Assembly (NCBI GenBank): GCA_019638385.1
Contig: JAHBTW010000001.1
Location: 744,001 to 808,000 of the forward strand
Length of the DNA: 64,000 nt
Direction of reading: 5' to 3'
Origin: Saprospiraceae bacterium
Lineage (GTDB): Bacteria > Bacteroidota > Bacteroidia > Chitinophagales > Saprospiraceae
In this document: positions 1 to 7,365 of the stretch, piece after piece
How the letters are laid out: each line of letters opens with the position of its first letter
How positions within the stretch are numbered: position 1 is the first letter of the stretch
Notes under the pieces: model-generated
Database searches by the model: none
Seen by the model: only the letters and a program-made list of their open reading frames with translations
What the model was told of the DNA's origin: nothing
Translations under genes and position numbers: made by a program

Positions 1-257
1 CATGAGGCCGAAATAATTGGACATACTCAAATGTGGTTTTGAGGAATATTGCTGTCTGGCCGCCGTTGTTTTTAGACTCGGAAGGCAAAAGTAAATTCTT
101 TCCCGCAATTCCTCCAACATGGCTGCGCTTTTCCGCGACCAATACGGATTTATGGCTAATTTTGTTGTCTTATACCTCGTGCTGCCGGGTTTTGTACGAG
201 AGCAGCGCTCGGTAATTGGCTTCGCACCTCACGGTGTGAGATATAACAAATAGGTTC
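1..257. other. Region upstream of gpsA, no supported gene
   Basis: No recognisable gene lies in this stretch. A 44-codon reading frame (119-253, plus strand) encodes a short hydrophobic peptide, but it has no family resemblance I can name and no clear promoter. It could be the 3' end of a gene that was truncated or diverged, or chance. The stretch probably holds the gpsA promoter, but no TAnnTTTG element stands out. Confidence 0.4.
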
Positions 258-1304
258 ATGCCCGAAATTGGTAAAACCGTCGGCGTTGTCGGCGCCGGGA
301 GCTTCGGCTCGGCCATCGGAAATTTGTTGGCCCGCAATGTAGATGTGCTGCTGTACAGTCGCCAGCCGGAATTGGTGGAGGCTGTTAACAGCTCGCATCA
401 AAACTTCGGCGTGGCCCTGTCGCACCGCATCCGAGCCACCACGGATATGAATGAAGTGGCCTCGCAATGCCGCCTCATCATTCCGGTAGTGCCCTCCATC
501 GGGTTTCGGGACATGATGCAACGCCTCGGCCCCCATCTTCGCCCCTATCATATCTTGATTCACGCCACCAAAGGATTTGACCTGCACGATACGCCGCCTT
601 CCGGCAAATTGGAAGACCTGATTGTGACCCGCGAAAACGTGAGTACCATGAGCGAGGTGATCTTGCAGGAAAGCTCGGTCGTGCGGGTAGGTTGTCTGTC
701 AGGGCCGAACCTCGCTTCTGAAATTATGGAGGGCCAACCGACCGCCACGGTCATCGGCAGCCGGTTCGATGAAGTGATTCGAATCGGACAAAAAGCGCTC
801 GGCGGGCCGGGATTTCATGTGTTTGGCAGCAACGACATCATAGGCGCCGAACTGGCCGGGGCATTCAAAAACATGATTGCCATCGGCTCCGGCATACTCC
901 GTGGTGTGGGATTGGGCAAAAACATGCAGGCCATGCTCATCACGCGCGGGCTTACGGAAATGATTTATCTCGGCAAGGCGATGGGCGCTACGCCCCGCGC
1001 TTTCCTCGGCACCGCCGGCATCGGCGATCTCGTGGCAACAGCGACCTCCAAAAACAGCCGCAATTTCACCTTCGGCTTCCGCCTCGGACAGGGCGAAACC
1101 CGCGCCGAGATAGAAGCGACCATGCCCGAACTCGCTGAGGGCGTTCGAACCCTCTACATTGCAAGGCAATTGGCCGCCTATTACAAACTCCGCATTCCCG
1201 TCACGAAAATGCTGTTCGAAGTGGTATTCAACGGATTTGAAATACCCAAAGCCATTGAATACCTCATCAACTACCCCTATGATGTAGATGTAGATTTCTT
1301 ATAG
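258..1304 (+). CDS. gpsA: Glycerol-3-phosphate dehydrogenase [NAD(P)+]
   Basis: Reduces dihydroxyacetone phosphate to sn-glycerol 3-phosphate in the cytoplasm, supplying the backbone for phospholipid synthesis. The N-terminal Rossmann motif GAGSFGSA is at residues 12-19, and the substrate-binding SGPNLASEI segment is near residue 150. The catalytic lysine sits in AGAFKNMIAIGSG (K204), followed by the typical helical C-terminal domain with a GTAGIGDL loop. At 348 residues it is slightly longer than the usual 330-340, mainly from a C-terminal extension. The start at 258 places the nucleotide fold right at the N-terminus as expected. The 3' end overlaps the convergent DUF1761 gene by six bases. 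Confidence 0.95.
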   Translation: MPEIGKTVGVVGAGSFGSAIGNLLARNVDVLLYSRQPELVEAVNSSHQNFGVALSHRIRATTDMNEVASQCRLIIPVVPSIGFRDMMQRLGPHLRPYHILIHATKGFDLHDTPPSGKLEDLIVTRENVSTMSEVILQESSVVRVGCLSGPNLASEIMEGQPTATVIGSRFDEVIRIGQKALGGPGFHVFGSNDIIGAELAGAFKNMIAIGSGILRGVGLGKNMQAMLITRGLTEMIYLGKAMGATPRAFLGTAGIGDLVATATSKNSRNFTFGFRLGQGETRAEIEATMPELAEGVRTLYIARQLAAYYKLRIPVTKMLFEVVFNGFEIPKAIEYLINYPYDVDVDFL

Positions 1305-1799
1305 GTAAGCGCACAATACGCCGCCCATGAGCGCCAGCGACACGATCCAGAATCCGGTATTAATGGCGATGTATTTGAACCCTTTGCGATCAAACAAGGC
1401 ATTGATGCCCAGTATCGGCAAGGCAAACATAATACCGGCCAGCACTCCGTGAAAAGCGCCGTGTTTAAAGGTGCGAAACCGATCACCGTATTTGGCCATA
1501 AAATCAGTGACATAAGTATTCAGTTCGCTGCCGGCCTCATTCAGGCCCGGTTCATTCATCAGTACAGAATATATATGCGCCTGATGTATGACCATTCCAC
1601 TGAGTGCCAACGCTGCGAATATGCCGAGCACATAAGTCAGCCCGAATATGAGCAGCATATTGGCGCTTTTGAGTTGTTCGTCCGTCACGCCGGCCGCTTT
1701 GGCCCAAGCCGTTCCGAATACTTTGGGATGATACCATAGGCCACCGACAAGCAAGGGAATCAAAGCGGCCACGAAAATGAAGACGAAGTTGAATTGCAT
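1299..1799 (-). CDS. DUF1761 family membrane protein
   Basis: A 166-residue integral membrane protein with about four hydrophobic segments. The first begins at residue 3 and is followed by the family signature GGLWYHPKVFGTAWAK (residues 19-34), where a tryptophan/proline-rich loop follows helix 1. A second helix follows near residue 50, and two more lie in the C-terminal half. DUF1761 proteins are widespread in Bacteroidota and Proteobacteria and have no established function. The gene converges on gpsA (six-base overlap) and is divergent from hypF, with a good TACATTTG -7 box 22 bases upstream of its start. Confidence 0.85.
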   Translation of the reverse strand: MQFNFVFIFVAALIPLLVGGLWYHPKVFGTAWAKAAGVTDEQLKSANMLLIFGLTYVLGIFAALALSGMVIHQAHIYSVLMNEPGLNEAGSELNTYVTDFMAKYGDRFRTFKHGAFHGVLAGIMFALPILGINALFDRKGFKYIAINTGFWIVSLALMGGVLCAYL

Positions 1800-1820
1800 G
1801 GTGAATTGTTTTGATTAGCG

Positions 1821-1828
1821 CAAATGTA
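1821..1828 (-). promoter_or_regulatory. -7 promoter box for the DUF1761 gene
   Basis: Read on the minus strand this is TACATTTG, a perfect match to the Bacteroidota TAnnTTTG -7 element, 22 bases before the start codon. No clear TTTG -33 element lies at the usual spacing. Confidence 0.5.
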
Positions 1829-1857
1829 GTAATATTGTTTTTTTAGTACAGTTTTAA

Positions 1858-4194
1858 ATGAAAAAAACACAAAAAGTTTATCGCATTCACTTGCAAGGAC
1901 AGGTGCAAGGCGTTGGTTTTCGTCCATTTGTGTATAAATTGGCAAAGGAATTTGAGTTGTGCGGTTGGGTCAACAACTCCGTTGACGGCGTACACATTGA
2001 GTTCAATGCAGCGGAAGAACTAGGCGATGCATTTTTCCAGGCCGTGCAAAAGCGCGCGCCGGTGCTCGCCCGCATCACCGCTGCGGATATGATTGAGGCT
2101 CCCTGGAAGATTTATACCAATTTTGAAATCCGCAACAGCGAAGAAACCGGCGAAGCCAATCTGCTGCTCACGCCTGATGTGGCGCTGTGCAGGGAGTGCC
2201 GGATGGAATTGCATGATCCCGCCAACCGGCGCTTCTGCTATCCTTTTATCACCTGTACCAATTGCGGACCGCGGTATTCTATCATTCAAAAACTGCCCTA
2301 CGACCGGCCCTACACTACGATGAAGGCATTCCCGATGTGCATGGTCTGCGCTACGGAATATGAAGAACCGCTCAACCGCCGCTACTATTCCCAAACCAAT
2401 TCCTGCACCGTGTGCGGCATCGCATTACAATGGCATTCGAAAGAGGAAGGCTCGTTGGAAGGCGATGATTCCGACCTGATAAACAGGGCCGTCGCATACA
2501 TTCTGGCCGGCAAGATCGTCGCGGTGAAAGGCATCGGCGGTTTTTTGCTATGTTGTGATGCGGGCAATGAAAAAGCCGTGATGGAACTTCGGATGCGCAA
2601 ACACCGCCCATCCAAACCTTTTGCGCTGATGTATCCCTCACTCGAAATGTTGACGGAAGAGGCTCTTGTATCTTCAGAGGAAGCGTGGGAATTAACCGGA
2701 TCGGCAGCGCCCATTCTTTTGTTGGAACTGAAAAACGACCGGAGTAATAATTTGGCAATAAGCGCCATAGCCCCCGGTTTGAATCAGATCGGCGCCATGC
2801 TGCCCTATGCCCCGCTTTTTGAAAGGCTGCTCCACCAATTGCAGCGCCCCATCGTGGCTACCAGCGGCAACCGGAGCAATGCGCCCATCGTTTTTGACAA
2901 TGCCACTGCTTTGCGCGAACTGCCCGAAATAGCAGATGCGCTGCTTTGCCACAATCGCGACATTGTGACACCGCAAGATGATTCGGTGATTCGCTTCACA
3001 CCCCGGTACCGGCAGCGCATTGTGTTGCGCCGCTCGCGGGGTCTTGCGCCCACTTTTATTCAACCGGAGCTTTTACTGCCCGACAAAAGTGTACTGGCGA
3101 TGGGCGCACAGCTCAAAAGCGCTTTTGCACTGACGCACAAAGGAAACTTGTACCTCAGCCAATATCTCGGAGATTTGGAGAATTACGATACAGAACGGAG
3201 TTTTCAACTGACAATCAAGCATTTAACCCGTTTGTTCTCCGCCAGGCCGGAAGCCGTATTGACCGACCCGCATCCCGATTATTTTTCTACCCGACTCGGT
3301 CAACAATTGGCCGCCGAATGGAACGTGCCCGTCATTCAATACCAACACCACCGGGCACATTTCGCGGCCGTGCTGGCCGAAAATAATCTGCTGCAAGAAC
3401 AAGACCCGATATTAGGAGTGATATGGGACGGCACAGGGCTGGGGGATGACGGACAGGTATGGGGCGGCGAGTTTTTTTTATTTGACGGGAACTCAATGCC
3501 CCGCGTAGCGCAGCTCGGTTATTTTCCTTTTATTTTGGGAAACAAAATGCCCCGTGAACCGCGCATTTCCGCATTGGCGACCTGCGGCAATGTACCCGAA
3601 GCCAAAGTATTGTTGGAACCGCATTTCAGTCGGACGGAATGGAGCATTTATAACCGGCTTCTTTCAAAAGAAGACAATTTACACAGCTCCAGTATGGGCC
3701 GTCTGTTCGATGCAGCAGCAGCGCTCCTCGGATTGTCGCTGCAATCGTCGTATGAAGGAGAAGCGGCCATGCTGTTGGAAAACGCGGCCCTGCGGGTATT
3801 TCAACAAATAGGATACGATGGACTGCCCGGTTTGCTTGCAATTGAAAAGTTGTCTGAGAACCTTCCCCCTCAAGCCTTATTGCAACCGATAGCGGCGGGT
3901 GTTCTCCGGGGTGAACCGGCCGGCGAATTGGCCGCGCGATTCCATCGCTCTTTGGTAGATTGGGTGGAACATGTAGCCCGATGTCGGCAAGTAGGCCGCA
4001 TTGCCTTCAGCGGAGGCGTTTTTCAAAATGCCGTTTTGACCGATTTATTAATACATCGTTTACAACATAAATTTTCTCTCTACTTTCACCGGGAGCTTTC
4101 GCCCAACGATGAGAATATCGCTTTCGGACAGGTGATGCTTGCGGGGGGGGGGGAGAGACGTTGCATGCAACGTCTCTACAAACAACGAACATGA
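1858..4194 (+). CDS. hypF: Carbamoyltransferase HypF ([NiFe]-hydrogenase maturation)
   Basis: Uses carbamoyl phosphate and ATP to make the carbamoyl adenylate passed to HypE, the source of the cyanide ligands of [NiFe] hydrogenases. All domains are present in order: an acylphosphatase-like domain (residues about 5-92, QGVGFRPFVY); paired zinc-finger Cys motifs (about 108-185); a YrdC-like domain (about 205-385, with SKPFALM); and a Kae1-like carbamoyltransferase domain (about 400-770) with HHRAHFAAVLAE, WDGTGLGDDG and FSGGVFQN. At 778 residues it is full length. The last roughly 15 codons are unusual: they read through an 11-G tract and a perfect palindrome (separate entry), so the C-terminal tail is not conserved HypF sequence. 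Its TGA overlaps the ATG of hypE. Confidence 0.95.
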   Translation: MKKTQKVYRIHLQGQVQGVGFRPFVYKLAKEFELCGWVNNSVDGVHIEFNAAEELGDAFFQAVQKRAPVLARITAADMIEAPWKIYTNFEIRNSEETGEANLLLTPDVALCRECRMELHDPANRRFCYPFITCTNCGPRYSIIQKLPYDRPYTTMKAFPMCMVCATEYEEPLNRRYYSQTNSCTVCGIALQWHSKEEGSLEGDDSDLINRAVAYILAGKIVAVKGIGGFLLCCDAGNEKAVMELRMRKHRPSKPFALMYPSLEMLTEEALVSSEEAWELTGSAAPILLLELKNDRSNNLAISAIAPGLNQIGAMLPYAPLFERLLHQLQRPIVATSGNRSNAPIVFDNATALRELPEIADALLCHNRDIVTPQDDSVIRFTPRYRQRIVLRRSRGLAPTFIQPELLLPDKSVLAMGAQLKSAFALTHKGNLYLSQYLGDLENYDTERSFQLTIKHLTRLFSARPEAVLTDPHPDYFSTRLGQQLAAEWNVPVIQYQHHRAHFAAVLAENNLLQEQDPILGVIWDGTGLGDDGQVWGGEFFLFDGNSMPRVAQLGYFPFILGNKMPREPRISALATCGNVPEAKVLLEPHFSRTEWSIYNRLLSKEDNLHSSSMGRLFDAAAALLGLSLQSSYEGEAAMLLENAALRVFQQIGYDGLPGLLAIEKLSENLPPQALLQPIAAGVLRGEPAGELAARFHRSLVDWVEHVARCRQVGRIAFSGGVFQNAVLTDLLIHRLQHKFSLYFHRELSPNDENIAFGQVMLAGGGERRCMQRLYKQRT
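4143..4177. repeat. G11 tract plus perfect 24-bp palindrome in hypF 3' end
   Basis: Positions 4143-4153 are eleven consecutive G. Positions 4154-4177 are a perfect 24-bp palindrome centred on a GCATGC core (arm AGAGACGTTGCA). It looks like an interspersed palindromic repeat that landed in the last codons of hypF and became part of the coding sequence. The G tract could slip during replication and change the hypF stop and its overlap with hypE. It could also be a place where the assembly miscounted the bases. Confidence 0.8.
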
Positions 4195-5243
4195 ATAAAA
4201 TCCAAATGCAACTCAACTGCCCCATATCGCAGCTCGACTTCGACCGCATTACACTTGGGCATGGCAGCGGAGGATTATTGACCAACAAGCTGTTGGACTC
4301 CGGCGTATTCAGTCTGCTCAGCAATCCCCTGCTGGATGAGCGCCACGACGGCGTTGTTATCTCCTGGGATGGGCCGCTGGCTTTTACCACCGACAGCTTT
4401 GTGATTTCGCCGATATTCTTTCCCGGCGGCAACATCGGAGAATTGGCCGTGAACGGAACCGTCAACGACCTCGCCATGTGCGGCGCTGTGCCTAAATACT
4501 TATCGCTCAGTTTTATTCTCGAAGAAGGGCTTTTGATGAGCGAGTTTTGGGACATTCTGGTATCCATAAAATATGCCTGCGAACAAGCCGGCGTGCAAGT
4601 CGTCACCGGCGATACCAAAGTGGTGGAGCATGGCAAAGGCGATAAGATTTTCATCAATACCACCGGCATCGGCGCGCTACACCCTCGTGCCGACATTGGC
4701 AAACAGCGCATAGCGCCCGGCGATTGCATCATTGTAAGCGGCCATTTGGGTACGCACGGCGTGGCTATCTTGTCGGTACGGCAGGGTTTGCAATTTGAAA
4801 CGCAAATTGAAAGTGACACCCAAAATGTAAATCATGCAGTGACAGCACTCTTGGACGCGCACGGCGCCGACATCAAACTGCTGCGCGATCCGACGCGGGG
4901 CGGAGCGGCTACCGTACTCAACGAAATAGCCCGCGATACCCGGCTCGGCATCGAGATTCGGGAAAAAGATATTCCCGTTTTGGACGAGGTATCGGCAGCC
5001 TGCGAAATACTCGGACTTGACCCGCTGTATGTCGCTAATGAAGGTGTTTTTATGGCCATCGTGGAGGCCGGCGCTGCTTCGGAGGTGCTGAAAACGCTCC
5101 GAAACCGCCCCGAGGGAAAAGACGCCGCCATCATTGGTGAGGTAACGGAATCGCATCCCCGCCAAGTGGTGCTGCACAGCAACATCGGCGGGCGGCGGGT
5201 TGTTAATATGCTGGTCGGCGAGCAACTGCCGAGAATTTGCTGA
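4191..5243 (+). CDS. hypE: Hydrogenase maturation protein HypE
   Basis: Partner of HypF: its C-terminal cysteine is carbamoylated and then dehydrated with ATP to a thiocyanate, the CN donor for the [NiFe] centre. The protein has the AIRS/PurM-like fold, with the glycine-rich HGSGGLLTNKLL near the N-terminus, DPTRGGAATVLNE in the middle, and the diagnostic C-terminal PRIC ending in Cys350. I chose the ATG at 4191 because it overlaps the hypF stop (ATGA), implying translational coupling. An in-frame ATG at 4161 would lie inside the palindromic repeat and add non-conserved residues. No hypA, B, C, D or hydrogenase structural gene is in the window. Confidence 0.93.
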   Translation: MNKIQMQLNCPISQLDFDRITLGHGSGGLLTNKLLDSGVFSLLSNPLLDERHDGVVISWDGPLAFTTDSFVISPIFFPGGNIGELAVNGTVNDLAMCGAVPKYLSLSFILEEGLLMSEFWDILVSIKYACEQAGVQVVTGDTKVVEHGKGDKIFINTTGIGALHPRADIGKQRIAPGDCIIVSGHLGTHGVAILSVRQGLQFETQIESDTQNVNHAVTALLDAHGADIKLLRDPTRGGAATVLNEIARDTRLGIEIREKDIPVLDEVSAACEILGLDPLYVANEGVFMAIVEAGAASEVLKTLRNRPEGKDAAIIGEVTESHPRQVVLHSNIGGRRVVNMLVGEQLPRIC

Positions 5244-5300
5244 CACCGTAAATTCACAAGAATTTCGGATATTGCACCGCCCCAAAGCAAACGTATTGCC

Positions 5301-5864
5301 ATGCAAAAGATCGAACTTCAAATTTTGGCTATTGCCAATAGTGAAAATCAACCGCATAGTTTTGTCATCATCCTCAAAGAGGCCGGCGGCAAGCGCAGGC
5401 TGCCCGTTGTCATCGGTGGGTATGAGGCTCAGGCCATTGCATTGGCCGTGGAGCAAATAGAACCGAGCCGGCCCATGACGCACGATTTATTCAAAAGCAC
5501 CATGGATGCCACCGGCGCCGATTTGCGGGAAGTCATTATTTCAGACCTGGCAGAAGGCATTTTTTATGCCACGATGGTGTGGGAATTGACTACCGGCCCC
5601 GCCATTGAGGTGGACGCCCGCACTTCCGACGCCATCGCAATGGCGGTGCGTTTTGCCTGCCCTATTTATGTATATGCTCACATCCTCGATGAAGCAGGCA
5701 TAGAGGTGGATCCGGCCGCCCTCACTTCCGGAGGCGGATCGAGCATCGGTGAAATGCCCACCAATTTATTGCAAGACAAACTCGATGAGGCGCTGGCGCA
5801 AGAGAATTACGAACAAGCTGCCACCATTCGGGACGAACTGAAAAGAAGAAGAGAACAACAATAA
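5301..5864 (+). CDS. Bifunctional nuclease (BFN/DUF151) family protein with UVR motif
   Basis: A 187-residue protein. Residues about 1-130 form the bifunctional nuclease domain, with LPVVIGGYEAQAIALA and the RPMTHDLF segment typical of the family. Residues about 150-187 form a UvrB/UvrC-type helical hairpin (LDEALAQENYEQAATIRDE). Family members have been reported to cleave DNA or RNA, but the role in Bacteroidota is unknown. It lies 57 bases after hypE and 9 bases before the aminopeptidase P gene, suggesting cotranscription. Full length for the BFN+UVR architecture. Confidence 0.88.
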   Translation: MQKIELQILAIANSENQPHSFVIILKEAGGKRRLPVVIGGYEAQAIALAVEQIEPSRPMTHDLFKSTMDATGADLREVIISDLAEGIFYATMVWELTTGPAIEVDARTSDAIAMAVRFACPIYVYAHILDEAGIEVDPAALTSGGGSSIGEMPTNLLQDKLDEALAQENYEQAATIRDELKRRREQQ

Positions 5865-5873
5865 ATCACACAC

Positions 5874-7259
5874 ATGTTTAACGCAGCTACCTACATCGCC
5901 CGCCGCAGCAGGCTGATCGGCCAAATACAAGGGCGCGGCATCATTCTTCTCACTGCCAACGAAGAGTCGCCCATCAATTATGCCGGCAATGTATATCCGT
6001 TCCGTCAGGACAGTAACTTCCTGTACTTCATCGGTATAGACCGGCCTCATTTAGCGGCTGTTCTCGATTTGGAGGAGGGAACCACCACGCTTTTCGGCAA
6101 TGATCTTAGCATTGAAGATGTGGTGTGGGAAGGTCCGCAGCCCGGCATCGCTGACCTGGCCAAACAGACGGGTGCGGAGCATACGGCGCCGTTCGACACC
6201 CTGCCCGGCATGTTGGAAAAAGCGCGGCAATCGGGGCGGCCTGTTCACTATTTGCCACCCTATCGCGGGGAGGATAAAATTCGTTACAGCAACTGGCTGG
6301 GCATCAGCATGGACTCCCTCAAAGCCAATGCGTCGGAGGTTTTGATAAAAGCCATCATTGCACAACGCTCTTACAAAACAGCGGAGGAAGTAGCCGAAAT
6401 GGAACTGGCCTTAGACATCACCCGCGAAATGCATCTGGCCGCTATGAAAAAGGCGCGCCCGGGCTTGTTTGAATCCGATCTGGCCGGCGTAGTGGAAGGC
6501 ATCGCGCTGGCAAGAGGCGGCCGGCCGGCTTACGGAACCATTTTGTCTGTAAACGGCCAAACGCTCCACAATCCCTACCACAGCAACCGTTTGGAAAAAG
6601 GTCGGATCATACTCGGCGATTTCGGCGCAGAAACAGCCCGTCACTATGCTGGCGATATCACCCGTGCATTCCCCGTGGACAAAACCTTCTCCTCTCGCCA
6701 AAAAGACATTTACAACATCGTACTTGCCGCCGAAATGCAAGCCATTGCAGCCTGCCGGCCCGGCATCCAATACCGCGAGGTACACCTGCTCGCTGCCCGC
6801 GTAATCGTGGAGGGCATGAAGAGCGTCGGACTGATGAAAGGCAACACGGATGATGCGGTGGAAGCCGGCGCGCATGCGCTGTTTTTTCCGCACGGCCTCG
6901 GTCACATGATCGGCCTCGACGTACACGATATGGAGGGCCTCGGCGAACAATACGTCGGCTACGGCGATATGCAGCGCAGCGAGCAGTTTGGTACAAAATA
7001 CCTCCGCCTGGCGCGCGAACTGGAACCGGGCTTCACTTTCACCGTAGAGCCGGGCATTTATTTTATCCCCGAATTGTTCGACCTGTGGCGCAGCGAGGGG
7101 AGGTTCACCGATTTTGTCCATTACGATCAATTGGATCACTACCGCAATTTCGGAGGCATCCGAATAGAAGACAACGTGCTCATCACCGACGACGGGCACC
7201 GGGTGCTGGGGCCGCCGATACCTAAGACGGTGGAAGAAGTAGAGGCGTTGCGGGAGTAG
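5874..7259 (+). CDS. pepP: Xaa-Pro aminopeptidase (aminopeptidase P family)
   Basis: Metallopeptidase that removes an N-terminal residue preceding proline; cytoplasmic, since no signal peptide is visible. Residues about 1-140 are the aminopeptidase P N-terminal domain. The pita-bread catalytic domain follows, with all five metal ligands readable: D249 (GDFGAE), D261 (YAGDITRAF), H344 (HGLGHMIGLDVHD), E392 (TVEPGIYF) and E432 (IRIEDNVL). Length 461 is typical. It is the last gene of the hypF-hypE-BFN run, nine bases after the nuclease gene. Confidence 0.92.
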   Translation: MFNAATYIARRSRLIGQIQGRGIILLTANEESPINYAGNVYPFRQDSNFLYFIGIDRPHLAAVLDLEEGTTTLFGNDLSIEDVVWEGPQPGIADLAKQTGAEHTAPFDTLPGMLEKARQSGRPVHYLPPYRGEDKIRYSNWLGISMDSLKANASEVLIKAIIAQRSYKTAEEVAEMELALDITREMHLAAMKKARPGLFESDLAGVVEGIALARGGRPAYGTILSVNGQTLHNPYHSNRLEKGRIILGDFGAETARHYAGDITRAFPVDKTFSSRQKDIYNIVLAAEMQAIAACRPGIQYREVHLLAARVIVEGMKSVGLMKGNTDDAVEAGAHALFFPHGLGHMIGLDVHDMEGLGEQYVGYGDMQRSEQFGTKYLRLARELEPGFTFTVEPGIYFIPELFDLWRSEGRFTDFVHYDQLDHYRNFGGIRIEDNVLITDDGHRVLGPPIPKTVEEVEALRE

Positions 7260-7287
7260 GCATAGAGCCTTCGCCGACCCTGCACAC

Positions 7288-7324
7288 TTGTACATTAAAA
7301 ATTGAAAATTGACCATTGTACATT
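7288..7324. repeat. Short direct repeats upstream of the ROCO-TIR gene
   Basis: TTGTACATT occurs at 7288-7296 and again at 7316-7324, with an AAAATTGAAAATTG spacer between. AT-rich blocks of this kind recur in Bacteroidota intergenic regions. They may be part of the leader of the downstream gene or an inert repeat. Confidence 0.4.
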
Positions 7325-7365
7325 TGACGATTCCGGGAGCTACGGCAGATGAAAACTGACAAACC

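Noticed and set aside
119..253. A 44-codon frame upstream of gpsA
   Set aside because: No family match, no clear promoter and only a short hydrophobic stretch; chance or the tail of a lost gene explains it as well.
4161..4190. Alternative upstream start for hypE at 4161
   Set aside because: It lies inside the palindromic repeat and adds ten residues absent from HypE. The ATGA overlap at 4191 is the expected start.
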